64,000 nt of DNA from assembly GCA_030141605.1 (NCBI GenBank), contig JAQGDQ010000910.1, positions 1 through 64,000 of the forward strand. Reading direction: 5' to 3'. This document shows positions 32,790 to 43,100 of the stretch, in pieces. Source of the stretch: Tubiluchus corallicola (Eukaryota > Priapulida > Priapulimorpha > Priapulimorphida > Tubiluchidae). The first letter of the stretch is position 1. The number at the start of each line of letters is the position of its first letter. Position numbers and translations under genes: made by a program. The notes under the pieces were generated by a model. That model was given only the letters and a program-made list of their open reading frames with translations. It ran no database searches and was not told the origin of the DNA.

Positions 32790-35470
32790 GCACGTAGGCA
32801 CACACACACACACGTACACACACGCACACACACCCTCATAAATAAACATGTACTTATATTTAGAAACCAGTTTTCACAAAAGACGCAATACTAATCCGTA
32901 ATATACAATCATTTTATAAGAATGCAGAACAACGATCTACAAGTGATCTTGCGTGGGAACATATCATACAGCACAGTATTGTGGAATGCACCTGGCTTCA
33001 GATGCTGATTGGCTGGCTAGCATTACCTGTTTCAAAGCAACCTCAATCCCACGGCTCTTAAACTTTTCTATAATGTTCTGCATGGCCATAGCAGTGAAAT
33101 AAACAGACCTGGGTGACTGCGCTTAGTGCTGAGTTTGGGCGGCAGTTTGCGTGAAAAACATAGGCGGCAGTGTCTAACCTAATAACATTCATATTGTAAA
33201 GTGTAGATATTTTTGTATTTCCATTTTTTAAATAAATTTAGAAAAAATTGACAAATTTAAAATGGCTGTTTGCAGCTGGTTGGATTTTAACACGGCAAGT
33301 GCAGGTGCAATTTATCTGCTGGAAAAACGCAGATGATTCCGTGAAGAAAAAGCGTTTAACAAGATAACACAGAAATGTTTTAACCGTCCATACAAGTTCA
33401 AACTTTAAAGCATCATCTTCCACTTCTATTATCGAATTTGGACGTAGATGGCAGCACGGGTTCAAACTTGAAAGCATCATCTTCCACTTCTATTATCGAA
33501 TTTGAACGTAGATGGCAGCACAGCGTTATTCATACCCTTCACACGCATGGTGGATACACCGTGCCGATTTCCGACAAAGTTTAACGTGCATATTTTGCTT
33601 GCTTATGTAATTAGCCGACTGACTAAGTCATCCTAGCGCCACCTGTTGATAATTTTGAAAAGCTCGACGTACTTGCAGGTCTGTGTCGATGGAGGAGGTT
33701 TTGGAGAATTTGCGTAAATCTCGTCCAGTCATCGTTCTGATAAACGCTCGATTGTTAAGGTGTATCACATGTCGGCGACATTGTCTAGAATGCTGTCTGT
33801 CTTGTGTAAATAGAGGATATTATGGTGAGTTTAAAGGAAATGTTATATAATCTTATATGATTTGCTATATCATTTAAAATCTCAGCATGGTGAACGATAA
33901 AATACATTTAAAATTCATAGGAAACATCAAATTTAAAAGACATGGAAAATTTAAATTAGTTCATCATAAAAGTACAATTTAAACAAATGCATTTTAAATG
34001 TTTTAGCTAAGCCGGTCTGGTTGTGTGACTTTACTAAGCTGGTCTGGTCATGTGACTTTGCTAAGCTGGTCTGGTCATGTGACTTTACTAAGCTGGTCTG
34101 GTCATGTGACTTTACTAAGCTGGTCTGGTCATGTGACTTTGCTAAGCCGGTCTGGTCATGTGACTTTGCTAAGCTGGTCTGGTCATGTGACTTTGCTAAG
34201 CTGGTCTGGTCGCGCAACTTTGCTAAACTGGTGCGGTTTCTTAGCTTAAAGTGATATAGAGCCGTTCTAAAGTAAAATATACATTATAAAATAAACATAT
34301 ATACATTAATATATAAAATATATTTATATATAAAGTAAAATATATTAATCACTGCAGTTTTTTTTATATGCGAAGTTTGGCACCCATCAAGCTGGAGTCA
34401 CTCACTAGACACTAGAGATCACTTAATAACATGGTTGTGGCACGACTGGAATGTATCTCGTTATCAAGGATAGTTTTTTAAAATGAGTCACTAGACCAGC
34501 CAAGGTGCCTTGGCCAGATTTGGATGTGTATCCATCCAATCATATCAACAAAGTGTATAATATGGCAGATGAAACGCCCCACCATGAGTCACTCAGCCGT
34601 CAACTAACCAGGTTCGGTATTGCTTAACTTTAGCTGCTACATGCACTGCATAACTGCTTGACTATTCACCTTCATTTCCTGGTCAGTAAATTGTCGTTGT
34701 CATTTGCCAGCTGTTGCATTTCTGTCCATTTTTCACAAATGTTTTTGAATTTTAGGTCATTTTATAGTCTTAACCGGTTTCAATGAGAAAACTCAAGTTC
34801 TGATGTACAAAAATCCGGCTTGTAAAAGCAGTAAGTACTTACCATCCATTTCCATACTTTGTGATGATTTCAGAGGAGTTAGTTTCTGACGTCATATGAT
34901 GTAGAGCCCATTTTTTCGTGACATCATATGTTTAAGCAGTACTGTAACACCTATGCAAATGTGCTTGACGCGCAAGGGAAGATGCCTGCCATTGCACAAA
35001 CTGTGGTTAGTTTCTGAAGTAAGCAATAGCTGTGTAAGGAAAATATAAGGAACAATTGCTAGCTTTTACAGGCAAGAAAATGTATATTTTGGACAGTAAA
35101 TTAAAATGAGATTGAGTAAAAAACAATCATCCGGTTTTCCTTTAAAATTCGAAATTGGGATTCGAAATCTCAAAAGTCGGTTTGATTAGAATTCACAAGT
35201 CACAAATTCAAATCGATTCGAATTTGCTTTCTGGTAGAGAACGTTCCTCTCACCTAGTTTGTCACTATTTAGAACAGTTCAAGCCATTTTGAGTGATTAC
35301 ACTTCTTTGTTTGTGTATAAATGTGTAACTCACTTGCTAATGATGTCTTCATTTTTGTAGAACTGTGTGCGACGACGTACGGCAACTTCGAGGAATGCCG
35401 TCACAGTTACGGCACCGACGACGACATAGTTTTCGTTCGTCGACCGTCGGTACTGGCGACAAACAGTTAG
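26366..35470 (+). CDS. GUCD1: GUCD1 homologue, seven coding exons, 240 aa
   Basis: Coding exons, which join in frame, are 26366-26496, 27411-27479, 28721-28820, 32326-32417, 33679-33824, 34756-34830 and 35361-35470 (stop TAG 35468-35470). The 240 residues match the usual length of GUCD1. Exon 1 carries the family signature NWDCGLACVKMVL with its papain-like Cys; later exons carry IWTVDLVYVLKQYGVD, TLGVDTGY, RPVIVLINARLL, the His-bearing GHFIVLTGF, YKNPA and SYGTDDDIVFV, in the family order. The family (Guanylate_cyc_2, with a C39 peptidase-like fold) was named guanylyl cyclase domain-containing, but its biochemical role is poorly known and I do not assign an activity. Intron 4 has a GC donor (AG|GCAAGT); all others are GT-AG. 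The ATG lies 15 nt after an acceptor-like TTCTTTGTAG. Introns are loaded with repeats. The splice model rests on homology remembered and on consensus sites. Confidence 0.9.
26511..27150. mobile_element. Inverted-repeat element in GUCD1 intron 1
   Basis: The left end TTGCTTGCATATCAAAACCG and the right end, reverse complemented TTGCTTGCATATCAAAATTG, are near-identical termini continuing into CATAAGT/GATAAGT. The 640-bp interior has no transposase. Probably a MITE of unknown family. Confidence 0.55.
27789..28092 (+). mobile_element. Dispersed repeat E, plus copy (GUCD1 intron 2)
   Basis: Matches 54335-54633 in reverse orientation over about 300 bp, including AGCTGATGTCAACATAGC, CACATGACAGTGGGCTTATA and AGCCTTTGCTTCTCTAGCCC. 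It ends in an ATAATAATAA tail, which suggests a retroelement 3' end. It is non-coding. Confidence 0.7.
28439..28690. repeat. Three-copy 90-bp tandem repeat (GUCD1 intron 2)
   Basis: Units share CACGTGACAACTATCAACAA, ACTGTGTGAGT and GGGCTCAGA, with GGTAAGCA at 28447 and 28537 and AGTAAGCA in the third. The last unit runs to just before exon 3 at 28721. Confidence 0.9.
28850..29530 (+). mobile_element. Dispersed repeat family D (GUCD1 intron 3)
   Basis: Matches 36195-36860 over about 650 bp: AAGAAAAGGGGTACC, GCCATTACTTGATGTCAC, ATCACGGGAAGAAAAG, AATGGCTGCATCTAAC and GGTTTTCTTGTGCTTT. No ORF; class unknown. Confidence 0.7.
29621..30117 (-). mobile_element. 5S rRNA-derived SINE, 497 bp
   Basis: On the minus strand the element opens with a nearly complete 5S rRNA sequence (30117 down to about 30000): CTACGGCCAAATCACGTTGA, CTGATCACCGAAGTTAAGCA and TAGTACTTGGATGGGTAGCC, i.e. 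the internal Pol III promoter. A 380-bp unrelated body follows. The whole is flanked by a perfect 13-bp duplication TAATTAACAGGTT (29608-29620 and 30118-30130), showing retroposition. This is the structure of 5S-headed (SINE3-type) elements. It lies antisense in GUCD1 intron 3. A stand-alone 5S gene is ruled out by the target duplication that encloses the body as well. Confidence 0.88.
30323..30713. repeat. 65-bp tandem array, six copies (GUCD1 intron 3)
   Basis: The unit contains TGAAAGACGAAGTTCAGAGA, TGGAAAAAATTC and CAATCAGAAATTAAGG. The units begin at 30323, 30388, 30453 and so on. Open frames across it are incidental. Confidence 0.94.
31025..31245 (+). mobile_element. tRNA-derived SINE (GUCD1 intron 3)
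   Basis: The head has an A-box-like TGGTCGAGTGGTTTAGA and a B-box-like GAGTTCGAAAC in a Ser/Leu-like tRNA context. It is followed by a T-rich body and an AATAAATAAATC tail. Acceptor and anticodon stems do not pair well, so it is not a functional tRNA. Confidence 0.7.
31366..32268. repeat. 35-bp minisatellite, about 26 copies (GUCD1 intron 3)
   Basis: The unit is GTGGCAACCCTAGACACCGG plus GTCCAATCAGGAGTG. Variants include GGCCCAAATC and ACCCCGGG. It is GC-richer than its surroundings and unrelated in sequence to the 35-bp array at 6612. It ends about 55 bp before exon 4. Confidence 0.96.
32613..32836. repeat. CA/GT microsatellite (GUCD1 intron 4)
   Basis: (AC)n with G, T and ATGC interruptions. 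Frames open on both strands are artefacts of the repeat. Confidence 0.96.
33388..33516. repeat. 64-bp tandem duplication (GUCD1 intron 4)
   Basis: Two copies sharing AGCATCATCTTCCACTTCTA and CGTAGATGGCAGCAC. Confidence 0.88.
34003..34238. repeat. 27-bp minisatellite, about eight copies (GUCD1 intron 5)
   Basis: The unit is CTAAGCTGGTCTGGTCATGT plus GACTTTG. The period is a multiple of three and stop-free, so frames are open on both strands. It lies inside an intron and is not a gene. Confidence 0.94.
34597..34680 (-). mobile_element. 5S rRNA-derived repeat, diverged (GUCD1 intron 5)
   Basis: On the minus strand AAAGTTAAGCAATACCGAAC then CTGGTTAGTTGACGG follow the 5S internal promoter. Upstream is GGTGAATAGTCAAGCAG, shared with the copy at 15364-15470. 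Confidence 0.5.
34868..35141 (+). mobile_element. PiggyBac-like MITE, 5'-truncated copy (GUCD1 intron 6)
   Basis: Matches the right part of the element at 37214-37738: GACGTCATATGATGTAGAGC, GATGCCTGCCATTG, AGGAACAATTGCTA. It ends in the same terminus CCGGTTTTCCT followed by TTAA (35142-35145). The left terminus is missing. Confidence 0.75.
35150..35258 (-). mobile_element. Decayed hAT MITE copy (GUCD1 intron 6)
   Basis: TTCGAATTTGCTTTCTGGTA then GAGAACGTTCCTCTCACCTA matches the reverse complement of the left end of the hAT MITE at 22125-22563, with substitutions. Confidence 0.6.
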
Positions 35471-35653
35471 CAAACGTTCCGCAAAGCAGCAGTTTTCGAG
35501 CTAGTGAATACCCCGCAGCTTGTGTCAAGACCGTATACTGCACCTGCCCCGTTCTCTGAGTTTGAGATGCAAGCAGTAATGTCACGCGCTTTAGAATTCA
35601 CAAATGAAGCTCTGAAATTGATAGCATAGATAGATGTCTCAATCCCGGATGAC

Positions 35654-36155
35654 CAGGCTGCATAAGATTATGGATATCCATAAAATAAGACCAAAAATCC
35701 ATAAAATAAAATCTGAAAAATCCATAAAATAAGAAATGCATGAAATAAAAAAATATTTTTTTTGTGATTTTTTGTACAAAGTAACGAGTTGTAAGCATTG
35801 GCAACACTGAAAACGAACGTTAGAAGGAGAGAAAGAGAAAGAAAACAAACCAACAAAAGCGCATTTCCGGATTTGCTATTTTACATTGTTTTTTTTCTCA
35901 TTGTCTTTTTGTTATCAAGATGGCGAAGTTTCAACCAAAGCATGAGCTGGAGTTCGGTCTGAAACTAAGTCCTGCGTGTTTAAAAACACGTTTCAAACCA
36001 CCTGTTTTTACTTTTTAATTGATTTCCCCCTGGGCATCTCGTTCCAGATATAGTCTATTTCTTATTTTATTGATATCCATAAAATAAAATTTCAAAAATC
36101 CATAAAATAAGCTATTTTATTTATTTTATACATACCCATAATCTTATGCACCCTA
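35654..36155 (+). mobile_element. hAT-like element, deleted, keeps a transposase start
   Basis: Termini share TGCATAAGATTATGG (left) and CCATAATCTTATGCA (right). They are flanked by CGGATGAC (35646-35653) and CGGATGAG (36156-36163), an 8-bp target duplication with one change. Subterminal TCCATAAAATAA motifs repeat at both ends. At 35921 an ATG opens MAKFQPKHELEFGLKLSPAC, probably the first residues of the lost transposase. It begins about 180 bp after the GUCD1 stop, so it may sit in that gene's 3' UTR. Confidence 0.78.
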
Positions 36156-36194
36156 CGGATGAGACATGCATTGTTCAGTATGCCTGGCAGGGCC

Positions 36195-36860
36195 GACCTA
36201 AATGTCAAGAGAAGGGGTACCAGAAGTAGCTTTCAGAAAAATTGCTTTAAAGAATTATATTACTTTACAGCAATTTTCTACTCGAGTTGAATAGATTTTT
36301 TGTTTGTTTTCATTTTATATTTCCCGCGATACTTTTCTTACGGCGCCATTACGTGACGTCACCTACGCAAACGTAAATCAGGGGAAGAAAAGTAAATGCT
36401 AAACTTTGTGTCCCAGAAAACTTTCCATGGAAAATTTTGTTAATTAGCATTTCGTTTACCTGCTTGAAAGACTTATGTAACCAGAAAAGAAAATTATTAA
36501 TTTAAAATGCTTTCGCCAATTGGTAAAATGTCGCTGACTCACCCTCCTGGGTGCACCAAAAACGTATTTTTAATCTTATTGACAAGATACAGTAATTTAA
36601 AATTTTATTCATTTAGTGGTGTATGTGCTAAGAATGTCCTTTTTATTTTTTTAAACTTTACACGATTTTATCTAAACTTGTTTCAAATGACCTACCATCA
36701 AAATGGCTGCGCCTAACGGTCGTTGCGGGAGTTTAAATCTACGTTTTATACAGCGATACTGCCAATGCAAGTCGTGTATGCAAAAAGGCATTATGTAAAT
36801 GGTATAAAATTTCAAAACGAATTTTTTTAAGCATTATGGAAGTGGAGGGTTTTCTTGTAC
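36195..36860 (+). mobile_element. Dispersed repeat family D, third copy
   Basis: See 28850-29530. This copy has GCGCCATTACGTGACGTCAC in place of the more decayed version, so it is closer to the ancestral sequence there. Confidence 0.7.
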
Positions 36861-37210
36861 TTTCACAGCATCATAGGCCCCCCCTCCCGGGCAAAACAGT
36901 GCTCTGAGACCCCTACCTGTACAACCACCCACAGGAATAAAAATTTAAACGGTGAATAAAGTTAAACATGTACATCTATTGTATTAGTACGTCCAACAAA
37001 ATCAGTGTTTAAAGATTAAAAAACATGCTAAACAGCAAAGATTAATAAACACGAACGTTTGAACAATGTACATTAAGTTTTAACATATAAATGTTACTCA
37101 ATTGGAAAAACCACGCAGATGTAGATGGCGCTGTCTGAAGTTTATATGATTTATTTATTATTAATAAAGCGTTTAATACAAACGTTTGCAAAGTTTGTTT
37201 TTATACTGTT
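36861..37210. other. Intergenic, nothing recognised
   Basis: AT-rich; no supported feature. Confidence 0.4.
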
Positions 37211-37213
37211 TAA

Positions 37214-37738
37214 AGGAAAACCGGACGATTCTGTAAACACGAGTTCAGAATAAAGAATGCTCTAAAATATTGAAAACAACAATAGCTTATTTTTAATCAA
37301 AGCTTTGATTAAATAATAATTACCTCGGATACTCAAATGTCGTTAAACTTTCAAAGCTACGCGCGGGTCAGTGAATTTACTAAGATTGGCAGCGGCGCCT
37401 TTTTGTCACATTCGCGTGGCCGATAAATAAAAGGCGGTACCGTGATAAGCATGATCATGAACTGGTGTATTAGTTTTTGACGTCGTATGACGTAGAGCCC
37501 ATTTTCATGACATCACGCGTTTAAAAAGTACCACTTTTGCAGGGAAGACGCCTGCCATTGTGCAAACTGTCGTTAGTTTCTGACGTAAGCAATAGCTGTG
37601 TTCGATTGCCGTTAATTAACTTTCTAAGCTAATTATTCAAATATAAGGAACAATTGCTAACTTTTGCAGGCAAGAAAATGTACATTTTGGACAGTAAATT
37701 AGATTGAGATCGAGTCTAAACAATCGTCCGGTTTTCCT
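37214..37738 (+). mobile_element. PiggyBac-like MITE, 525 bp
   Basis: Perfect 17-bp termini AGGAAAACCGGACGATT and AATCGTCCGGTTTTCCT are flanked on both sides by TTAA (37210-37213 and 37739-37742), the target used by piggyBac elements. No transposase frame. A truncated relative is at 34868-35141. Confidence 0.85.
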
Positions 37739-37937
37739 TTAAATAAATGATGAAAGTTCGTTCTTTTTTGTGAGTTCACATTACCGATGTGCACTCAATA
37801 AACCATGTTCGCTATAATGGTGTTATACTGTATTAGTAGTATGTCTTAGTGTAAGATATAATCATGTGTAATTTAAAGCGGAGATCTTATTGTTTTGTCT
37901 TAGTAAGCAGAACATTTTTTCTGCCAACTTTGATATA

Positions 37938-38774
37938 CAGTCTAACCTCGTTATCTCGCCACTGTCCGTCTAGGGCAAATTTTTGGCGAGAGGCGAGTAT
38001 GGCGAGATAATGGGAATATAACGAAGTTAGTCTATATGTATATACATAATAGTTGATTAACATAGTGTTCCTCTATGTACATATAAAATATATTTCGCAT
38101 TATGATACCAATCAACATTAAATCAGAAATGAAAAAATGTCATAAAAATAATCTTAGAATGTTACTTTCTTTACTCGCTATTATATCTCCTACACTTCTC
38201 CGGCTAACAGTGTCACCAAATTTCGCGCTAAATACAGTAGCAATTTCCTGCTGTGTCTTTGAAGAATTATTCGTATGATAAATACAAATTTCCTTTTTTT
38301 GTTCAGGATTAAGACAAAACAGTTTTCGCTTCAGAGACATCATGAAAAGTTGCTCACACTTTGTGGAAACTCAAACTTAAACGCAGCTTTGGTGTTATAG
38401 AGTAAGGATATCGGAGACGCTTTAGTTTCCCTGCGCATTAACCAACCACAGCACTCCTAATCTAATCCTGGTGAGACACACACTAGATTAATTATGTCTG
38501 TCTATCGAGTACAGCAGCATTGTCTACATACCGCGGTTATATTGATCGACACGCAGTATATGTATTGATCGATTCACCTCTGAGTTTGTCTGTTTGGCGA
38601 CATAACGAATATAGTTTACATAAGCACTCATCCTAGCATGACGTGGCGAGGGCGAGAAGCGAGGGTGGCGACTTAACGAGGTAAATATCAAAGCAGGAAA
38701 TCCGTCCTGGTACTTTCTATGGCGAGAGACGAGTTTGGCGGCATAACGAGGGGCGAGATAACGAGGCTAGACTG
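37938..38774 (-). mobile_element. Pogo/Tigger-like element, 837 bp
   Basis: The termini CAGTCTAACCTCGTTATCTC and (reverse complement of the right end) CAGTCTAGCCTCGTTATCTC continue to GCC, 23 bp with one mismatch. They are flanked by TA on both sides. Subterminal GGCGAGA/GCGAGG motifs repeat several times at 37983-38010 and 38640-38770. Inside, on the minus strand at 38343-38140, lies a 67-codon fragment, FCLNPEQKKEICIYHTNN and QQEIATVFSAKFGDTVSRRS, which resembles the CENP-B-type N-terminal helix-turn-helix of Tigger transposases. The DDE catalytic domain is absent, so it cannot move itself. Confidence 0.88.
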
Positions 38775-39865
38775 TACTAAGATTTGTAAACTGTAATGTA
38801 ATAATGCAACATAATTATAATGTCAGACCACATTGACGGTAATATTTAACATTTAACAACAACTCATCACACATCTTTGTGTACATTGTACCAGCTAAGC
38901 ACAAAAAGGAATCAATTTTTTATTAGAAGCTTCGCGGTACCTGTAATCATTTCTAGTTTGCTCCACGTCACAATCATGGGGGTGTGATATTTTTTAAATA
39001 AAGTGGATTTATTTGGTTATGGACGGCGTTACATCTTGTTTTGTTACTTCTCTTTTGTTACTACCGGGAGTGCATTTACCAATACCAACTCGGAAAATGC
39101 ATATCCTTTTATATGCAACACACCACAAGCAGTTACCGAGTTTGCTTTTACATAAAAGCCAGAGCAAACAATTAGGTTATATAAAATTACGTGTACGCCT
39201 GCTTGGACGTAAGCACCATGTAAATAACAGTAACCACATAGCATTAAATAAGTGTTACTAATACACCACAAGTAATTCTGTTTTGCATTTATACATAAGA
39301 AACCATAAATCCATGATAAAGATAAGCAAGACTGAACTATCATAAGGAGATTTTCCATTAATCATATTGATTTCTACATATATATAAACAAACGAAGCAT
39401 TTTTGGGAATGTTCAGTATTTCTTTTCACGATATTTTTTTACACAAAAATATTTCAGTAAGTACAATCAAAATTTTACCATAATTTCTACGTTTTGAGGT
39501 ACTTTCCTATCTAAAAATCGTTTGCAAGGCAAAAATATTCAAAACTTTTACATAATTTCCAGGATTCTTCCGAAACATTGTTCTTCAATGCAACAAATTT
39601 AAGGCTAAGACATGGTTTCCATGGAAACACATTCGGCTTAGGATGCAAAACGAATTTAGCATGTCCAGGGAAATATGACGTCTCAACACATGATAAACAG
39701 AAGCCATCTACAGCGAAAACATAACATTGTATCATCATTGCACGAATTACCTCCGAAGCGGAGTCATTCCGAAAAAAACTTGCATAATCAACAATAAAAA
39801 AATGGCGAAAATTAGTTCCTGACATTTTTCAAAATCATTTTAACAGTTCTAACTTTTAACGAGTT
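38775..39865. other. Intergenic, two minus-strand frames of 104 codons, not called
   Basis: Frames at 39044-39358 and 39511-39825 (minus) have Cys-rich composition with no motif I recognise. AT-rich otherwise. Confidence 0.35.
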
Positions 39866-40003
39866 CTCTCTCTCTCTCTCCCCCCTCTCTCCACCCTCTC
39901 TCTCTTTCTCTCTCCCCATGTCTTTCTCTCTCTCCCCTCTCTCTCTTTCTCTCTCTCTCCCCCTCTCTCTTTCTCTCTCTCTCCCCCCCTCTCTCTCTCT
40001 CTG
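39866..40003. repeat. CT microsatellite
   Basis: (CT)n with CCC interruptions. The sequence AATCATTTTAACAGT occurs just before and just after it. Confidence 0.95.
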
Positions 40004-41100
40004 TTAATCATTTTAACAGTCCTGTTTTAGGTGAACAAAAGTAATTCGTTGGTAATATGGCCGCATTACTTTCAACATTTAATACAAACCTGTATGGTAC
40101 AGAAAGTTCTCGCTTAACGACTCGCTTTGTTGGAATACATTAGCATTCTCAAGGGAGAAATTCCTGCACTCTGGTGGTGAAAATCAGCGATTGTTAATTA
40201 AAGATAACTCAAGAGTTGCTTACTGACGAGGAAAATGAATTCTGAAAATGCAAATAACAGCCAGCCCCGACTTAGAGGAAGACAGGATGATTTTTCATGT
40301 ACTACCCCATTTTCAAGTCCGATAAAAAGTATACATTTTAACTCCAATTAATAATGCAAAAGCCTTTCTGATAAAAAACTAACATAATTTTCAACAGCAA
40401 AAATATTCCACCAGCATGTTGCACATGTTTGCGAAAGCGAAAATTGAAGTACATTGCTACTGTAGGAGATTCAGTGTTTTGAACTAAAACTAGGCAGGCT
40501 TTAAGATAAAAATTTACATTTCAAATTTAACGCAGTGCTCAACCACTGCGCACTTGAGCTGTCGAACCTGTGTAGTTCATCACAAACTAACATATCTGAA
40601 CCTGTTATTGTGCAATGCATTTCAAAAATGCAGCGCCAGTGCCTGTCTAACTGGCAAAATGCATCTAGCAACTAAGAACTAATTGTGCGAACGTAAACTT
40701 GTGTGGTAAGAATTCTTTCACAGAAGTAACTTTTGAAAAAATAGTATGTTTCCTTTCGATATTTTAAATAGATTGTTTGACCTGCGGTTTAAGATTAGGT
40801 CCGGTTTTGCTTTAAGCAAAGACATGCTTTTATTTAGACAAAAACATCGGCAACCTTTCGGTGAGTTACGGTCAAATTAGAAATGTCAGTTTGCTCCTTA
40901 TAATACGTTGATTTCTGTAATTTTTATTCACTGTAATTTTATTTAGTTGGATTGTCGGGTGAACATGACCGTAACTGGTCGAAAAGTTGCCAATGTTTGC
41001 GTCATCGGTGTTGGCTGTTATTTTCATTTTAATAACTCAGGATAAAACTTGATCAATGAGCAAAAACTGATTGTTCTTCAAGAAATTTTCAAGAACAAAC
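40004..41100. other. Intergenic, 3' side of the dyskerin gene
   Basis: Holds an imperfect foldback at about 40843-41008, where ACATCGGCAACCTTTCGG and its near complement near GGTCGAAAAGTTGCCAATGT face each other with GAGTTACGGTC inside. It is probably a MITE. No gene seen. Confidence 0.4.
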
Positions 41101-41153
41101 ACTTCATAACTTGTAATGCAATTTATAGAACGCGAAATTTTTTACTTGGCAAC

Positions 41154-43100
41154 TTAGTCCAGCTCCTCGTACTTGCTTTTCTTTTTCTTCTTTTTCTCTG
41201 ATTTCGGCGTAGACACGTCAGTTTCCCCGTGTCCGTCCTTGTGACGTTTCTCACCTCCTTCAGGTGTAACCGCATCGCCGGCTGAAAGTAGTCCACTGGA
41301 ATCGAGATGCTTTTCTTTATGTCTCTTCTCTGATTTTGGAGTCTCATTTGAGTCTGCAGCTTCCTTGTGTTTTTCTTTATGCTTTTTCTTCGACTTCGGG
41401 GTCGTCACGTCAACAGCATCATGAGACTCGTTCAACTTGTCATGTTTTTCTTTATGCTTCTTCTTTGACTTCGGGGTCGTCACGTCGACAGGATCGTGAG
41501 ACTCGTTCAACTCCGCATGCTTTTCTTTATGTTTTTTCTTTTTATGTACCTTGCTGGCAGAAGCGTCCGTACTCGTGTCCAACATACCCTTCTCAACAGT
41601 TGCCGTCTCGCTTTCCGACTGCTTGTGTTTCTTCTTTTTCTTCACCTTTTTCTCCGGCGCTTCGGCAATCACGTCGGAAGTTGTTTCCGTCTTGATTTTT
41701 GAAACCGGAGCAACATTTTGCTCGGCGCTACTCGAGCTGCTCGAGGACGACTTCCTTTTTCTTTTAACGCCAGTAGTCGCTTGGCCGTCTTCTGCTGCTT
41801 CCGATTTTGGCTCTGCTGCCGATTTTGGCTCCTCATCCTCTTTCTTAATTGCCGTGCTGTAATACTCGTACGTATCAGTCCAATCTTTGGGTGTTTTTTC
41901 ATTGGGTTTACCGTGAGCATCTAATAGACCTTCCTTTACCATTTTCTTCTTCATGGTAGCTTTTGGTCCAAGACCCCACTTGCGGGGGTACGTGTCACGC
42001 TCCATGATAACTCGTTTGATTTTTGCTACCACTCCGTGGTCACATGTGCACATTACGGCTGTAGTCATGAGGGCTACGGCCAGGGCGATAGCCTCACCTT
42101 TAGTTGTGACGATGACGATTTCTTGATTTAACTCTATCCCGTCCTCATATCGGAGAACACCAGGAAGCATAATCTTAGCTCCATAACACACGGCATTCAC
42201 CGCACTGTCTTTCATTATGATTCGCTTGTGAGAAGTCAGCAAAGCTTCTAATGGGTTGATTACTCGACGGAGGTACGTTTCGTCTTTGTGGTTATCGTAC
42301 AGCCACTGTGCGTCCATAATGTCGTGCATTGTCACTAGATTATCTTTCTCGGAAACAATGCCGGAGCGCACTCGTCGGAGCTCTTGCATTTGTCCACCCA
42401 CTCCCATTAACAATCCCAGATGTACACACAATGTTCGTACGTACGTTCCCGCTTCGCAGCTCATCCAAAAAACGCCCATATTTTGCTCACTGTTGAACTG
42501 CAGTAATTTGCTTTCATAAATAGTTCGTACACGCAGCTGCCGCTTCACTGCCGCGATGATGGGAGGTCTTTGAAACAGTGCACCAGTCAATGTTTCAACT
42601 GCTTGTGCAACTTTAGCTTCGCTTTCTACAGGACTGTGAAATCGCACTATAGACACATACTCTTTGCCTGCACTTTGCTGAGATTTTACAAGACGGGTGG
42701 CTCTTTCGATACATACAATTAAACAACCCGTAACCTTCGGATCCAAAGTTCCACTATGGCCAGTTTTTTGTACTCTCAATATTCTTTTTATCCACGAAAC
42801 AACTTCGTGAGAAGAAGGGTTTGCTGGTTTGTCCAAATTACAAAAACCACTTTTAACGTATTCAGAAATATCTCGTTTGAGAGGAGAACATCCAAAGGGT
42901 AGCGGAGTGTAATGCATAGATCTGACGTTTAACTTATCAAAATTTTTCAACAATAACGGCCACTGCGACGTAGAAAGTGTTACAGGCTTTGTCGAGGGCT
43001 CGACTTCAAACTTTCCTTTGTGTTGAAGTTCACCTAAATCATCTTTACTGGTTTTATTTGACAATTGAGAACGCGGCGATAAAACCACGTTATTCGCCAT
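41154..43100 (-). CDS. DKC1: Dyskerin, H/ACA RNP pseudouridine synthase
   Basis: A single uninterrupted ORF of 648 codons. Dyskerin is the catalytic subunit of nucleolar H/ACA RNPs; it isomerises uridine to pseudouridine in rRNA and snRNA under guide-RNA direction and stabilises telomerase RNA. Visible parts are the DKCLD-like N-terminus (about 38-85), the TruB catalytic domain (85-270) with the motif [14 protein letters not shown] and nucleophile Asp120, [12 protein letters not shown] (218-229), and a PUA domain (about 292-366) ending in [19 protein letters not shown]. The tail (415-648) is Lys/Glu/Ser-rich with repeated KKHKEKH and [13 protein letters not shown] blocks, a likely nucleolar targeting region; at 648 aa it is longer than the 514-aa human protein. 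The start follows a short CpG-bearing stretch. No introns are seen, unlike vertebrate genes with many exons. Confidence 0.96.
   Translation of the reverse strand: MANNVVLSPRSQLSNKTSKDDLGELQHKGKFEVEPSTKPVTLSTSQWPLLLKNFDKLNVRSMHYTPLPFGCSPLKRDISEYVKSGFCNLDKPANPSSHEVVSWIKRILRVQKTGHSGTLDPKVTGCLIVCIERATRLVKSQQSAGKEYVSIVRFHSPVESEAKVAQAVETLTGALFQRPPIIAAVKRQLRVRTIYESKLLQFNSEQNMGVFWMSCEAGTYVRTLCVHLGLLMGVGGQMQELRRVRSGIVSEKDNLVTMHDIMDAQWLYDNHKDETYLRRVINPLEALLTSHKRIIMKDSAVNAVCYGAKIMLPGVLRYEDGIELNQEIVIVTTKGEAIALAVALMTTAVMCTCDHGVVAKIKRVIMERDTYPRKWGLGPKATMKKKMVKEGLLDAHGKPNEKTPKDWTDTYEYYSTAIKKEDEEPKSAAEPKSEAAEDGQATTGVKRKRKSSSSSSSSAEQNVAPVSKIKTETTSDVIAEAPEKKVKKKKKHKQSESETATVEKGMLDTSTDASASKVHKKKKHKEKHAELNESHDPVDVTTPKSKKKHKEKHDKLNESHDAVDVTTPKSKKKHKEKHKEAADSNETPKSEKRHKEKHLDSSGLLSAGDAVTPEGGEKRHKDGHGETDVSTPKSEKKKKKKSKYEELD

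Noticed and set aside
33951-34254. Repeat proteins on both strands of the 27-bp array
   Set aside because: The array is inside GUCD1 intron 5 and the period is a stop-free multiple of three.
39044-39825. Two minus-strand frames of 104 codons
   Set aside because: No recognised motif, unremarkable composition and no splice or promoter context.
41336-41862. Plus-strand frames opposite the dyskerin tail
   Set aside because: Antisense shadows of the Lys-rich repeat region.
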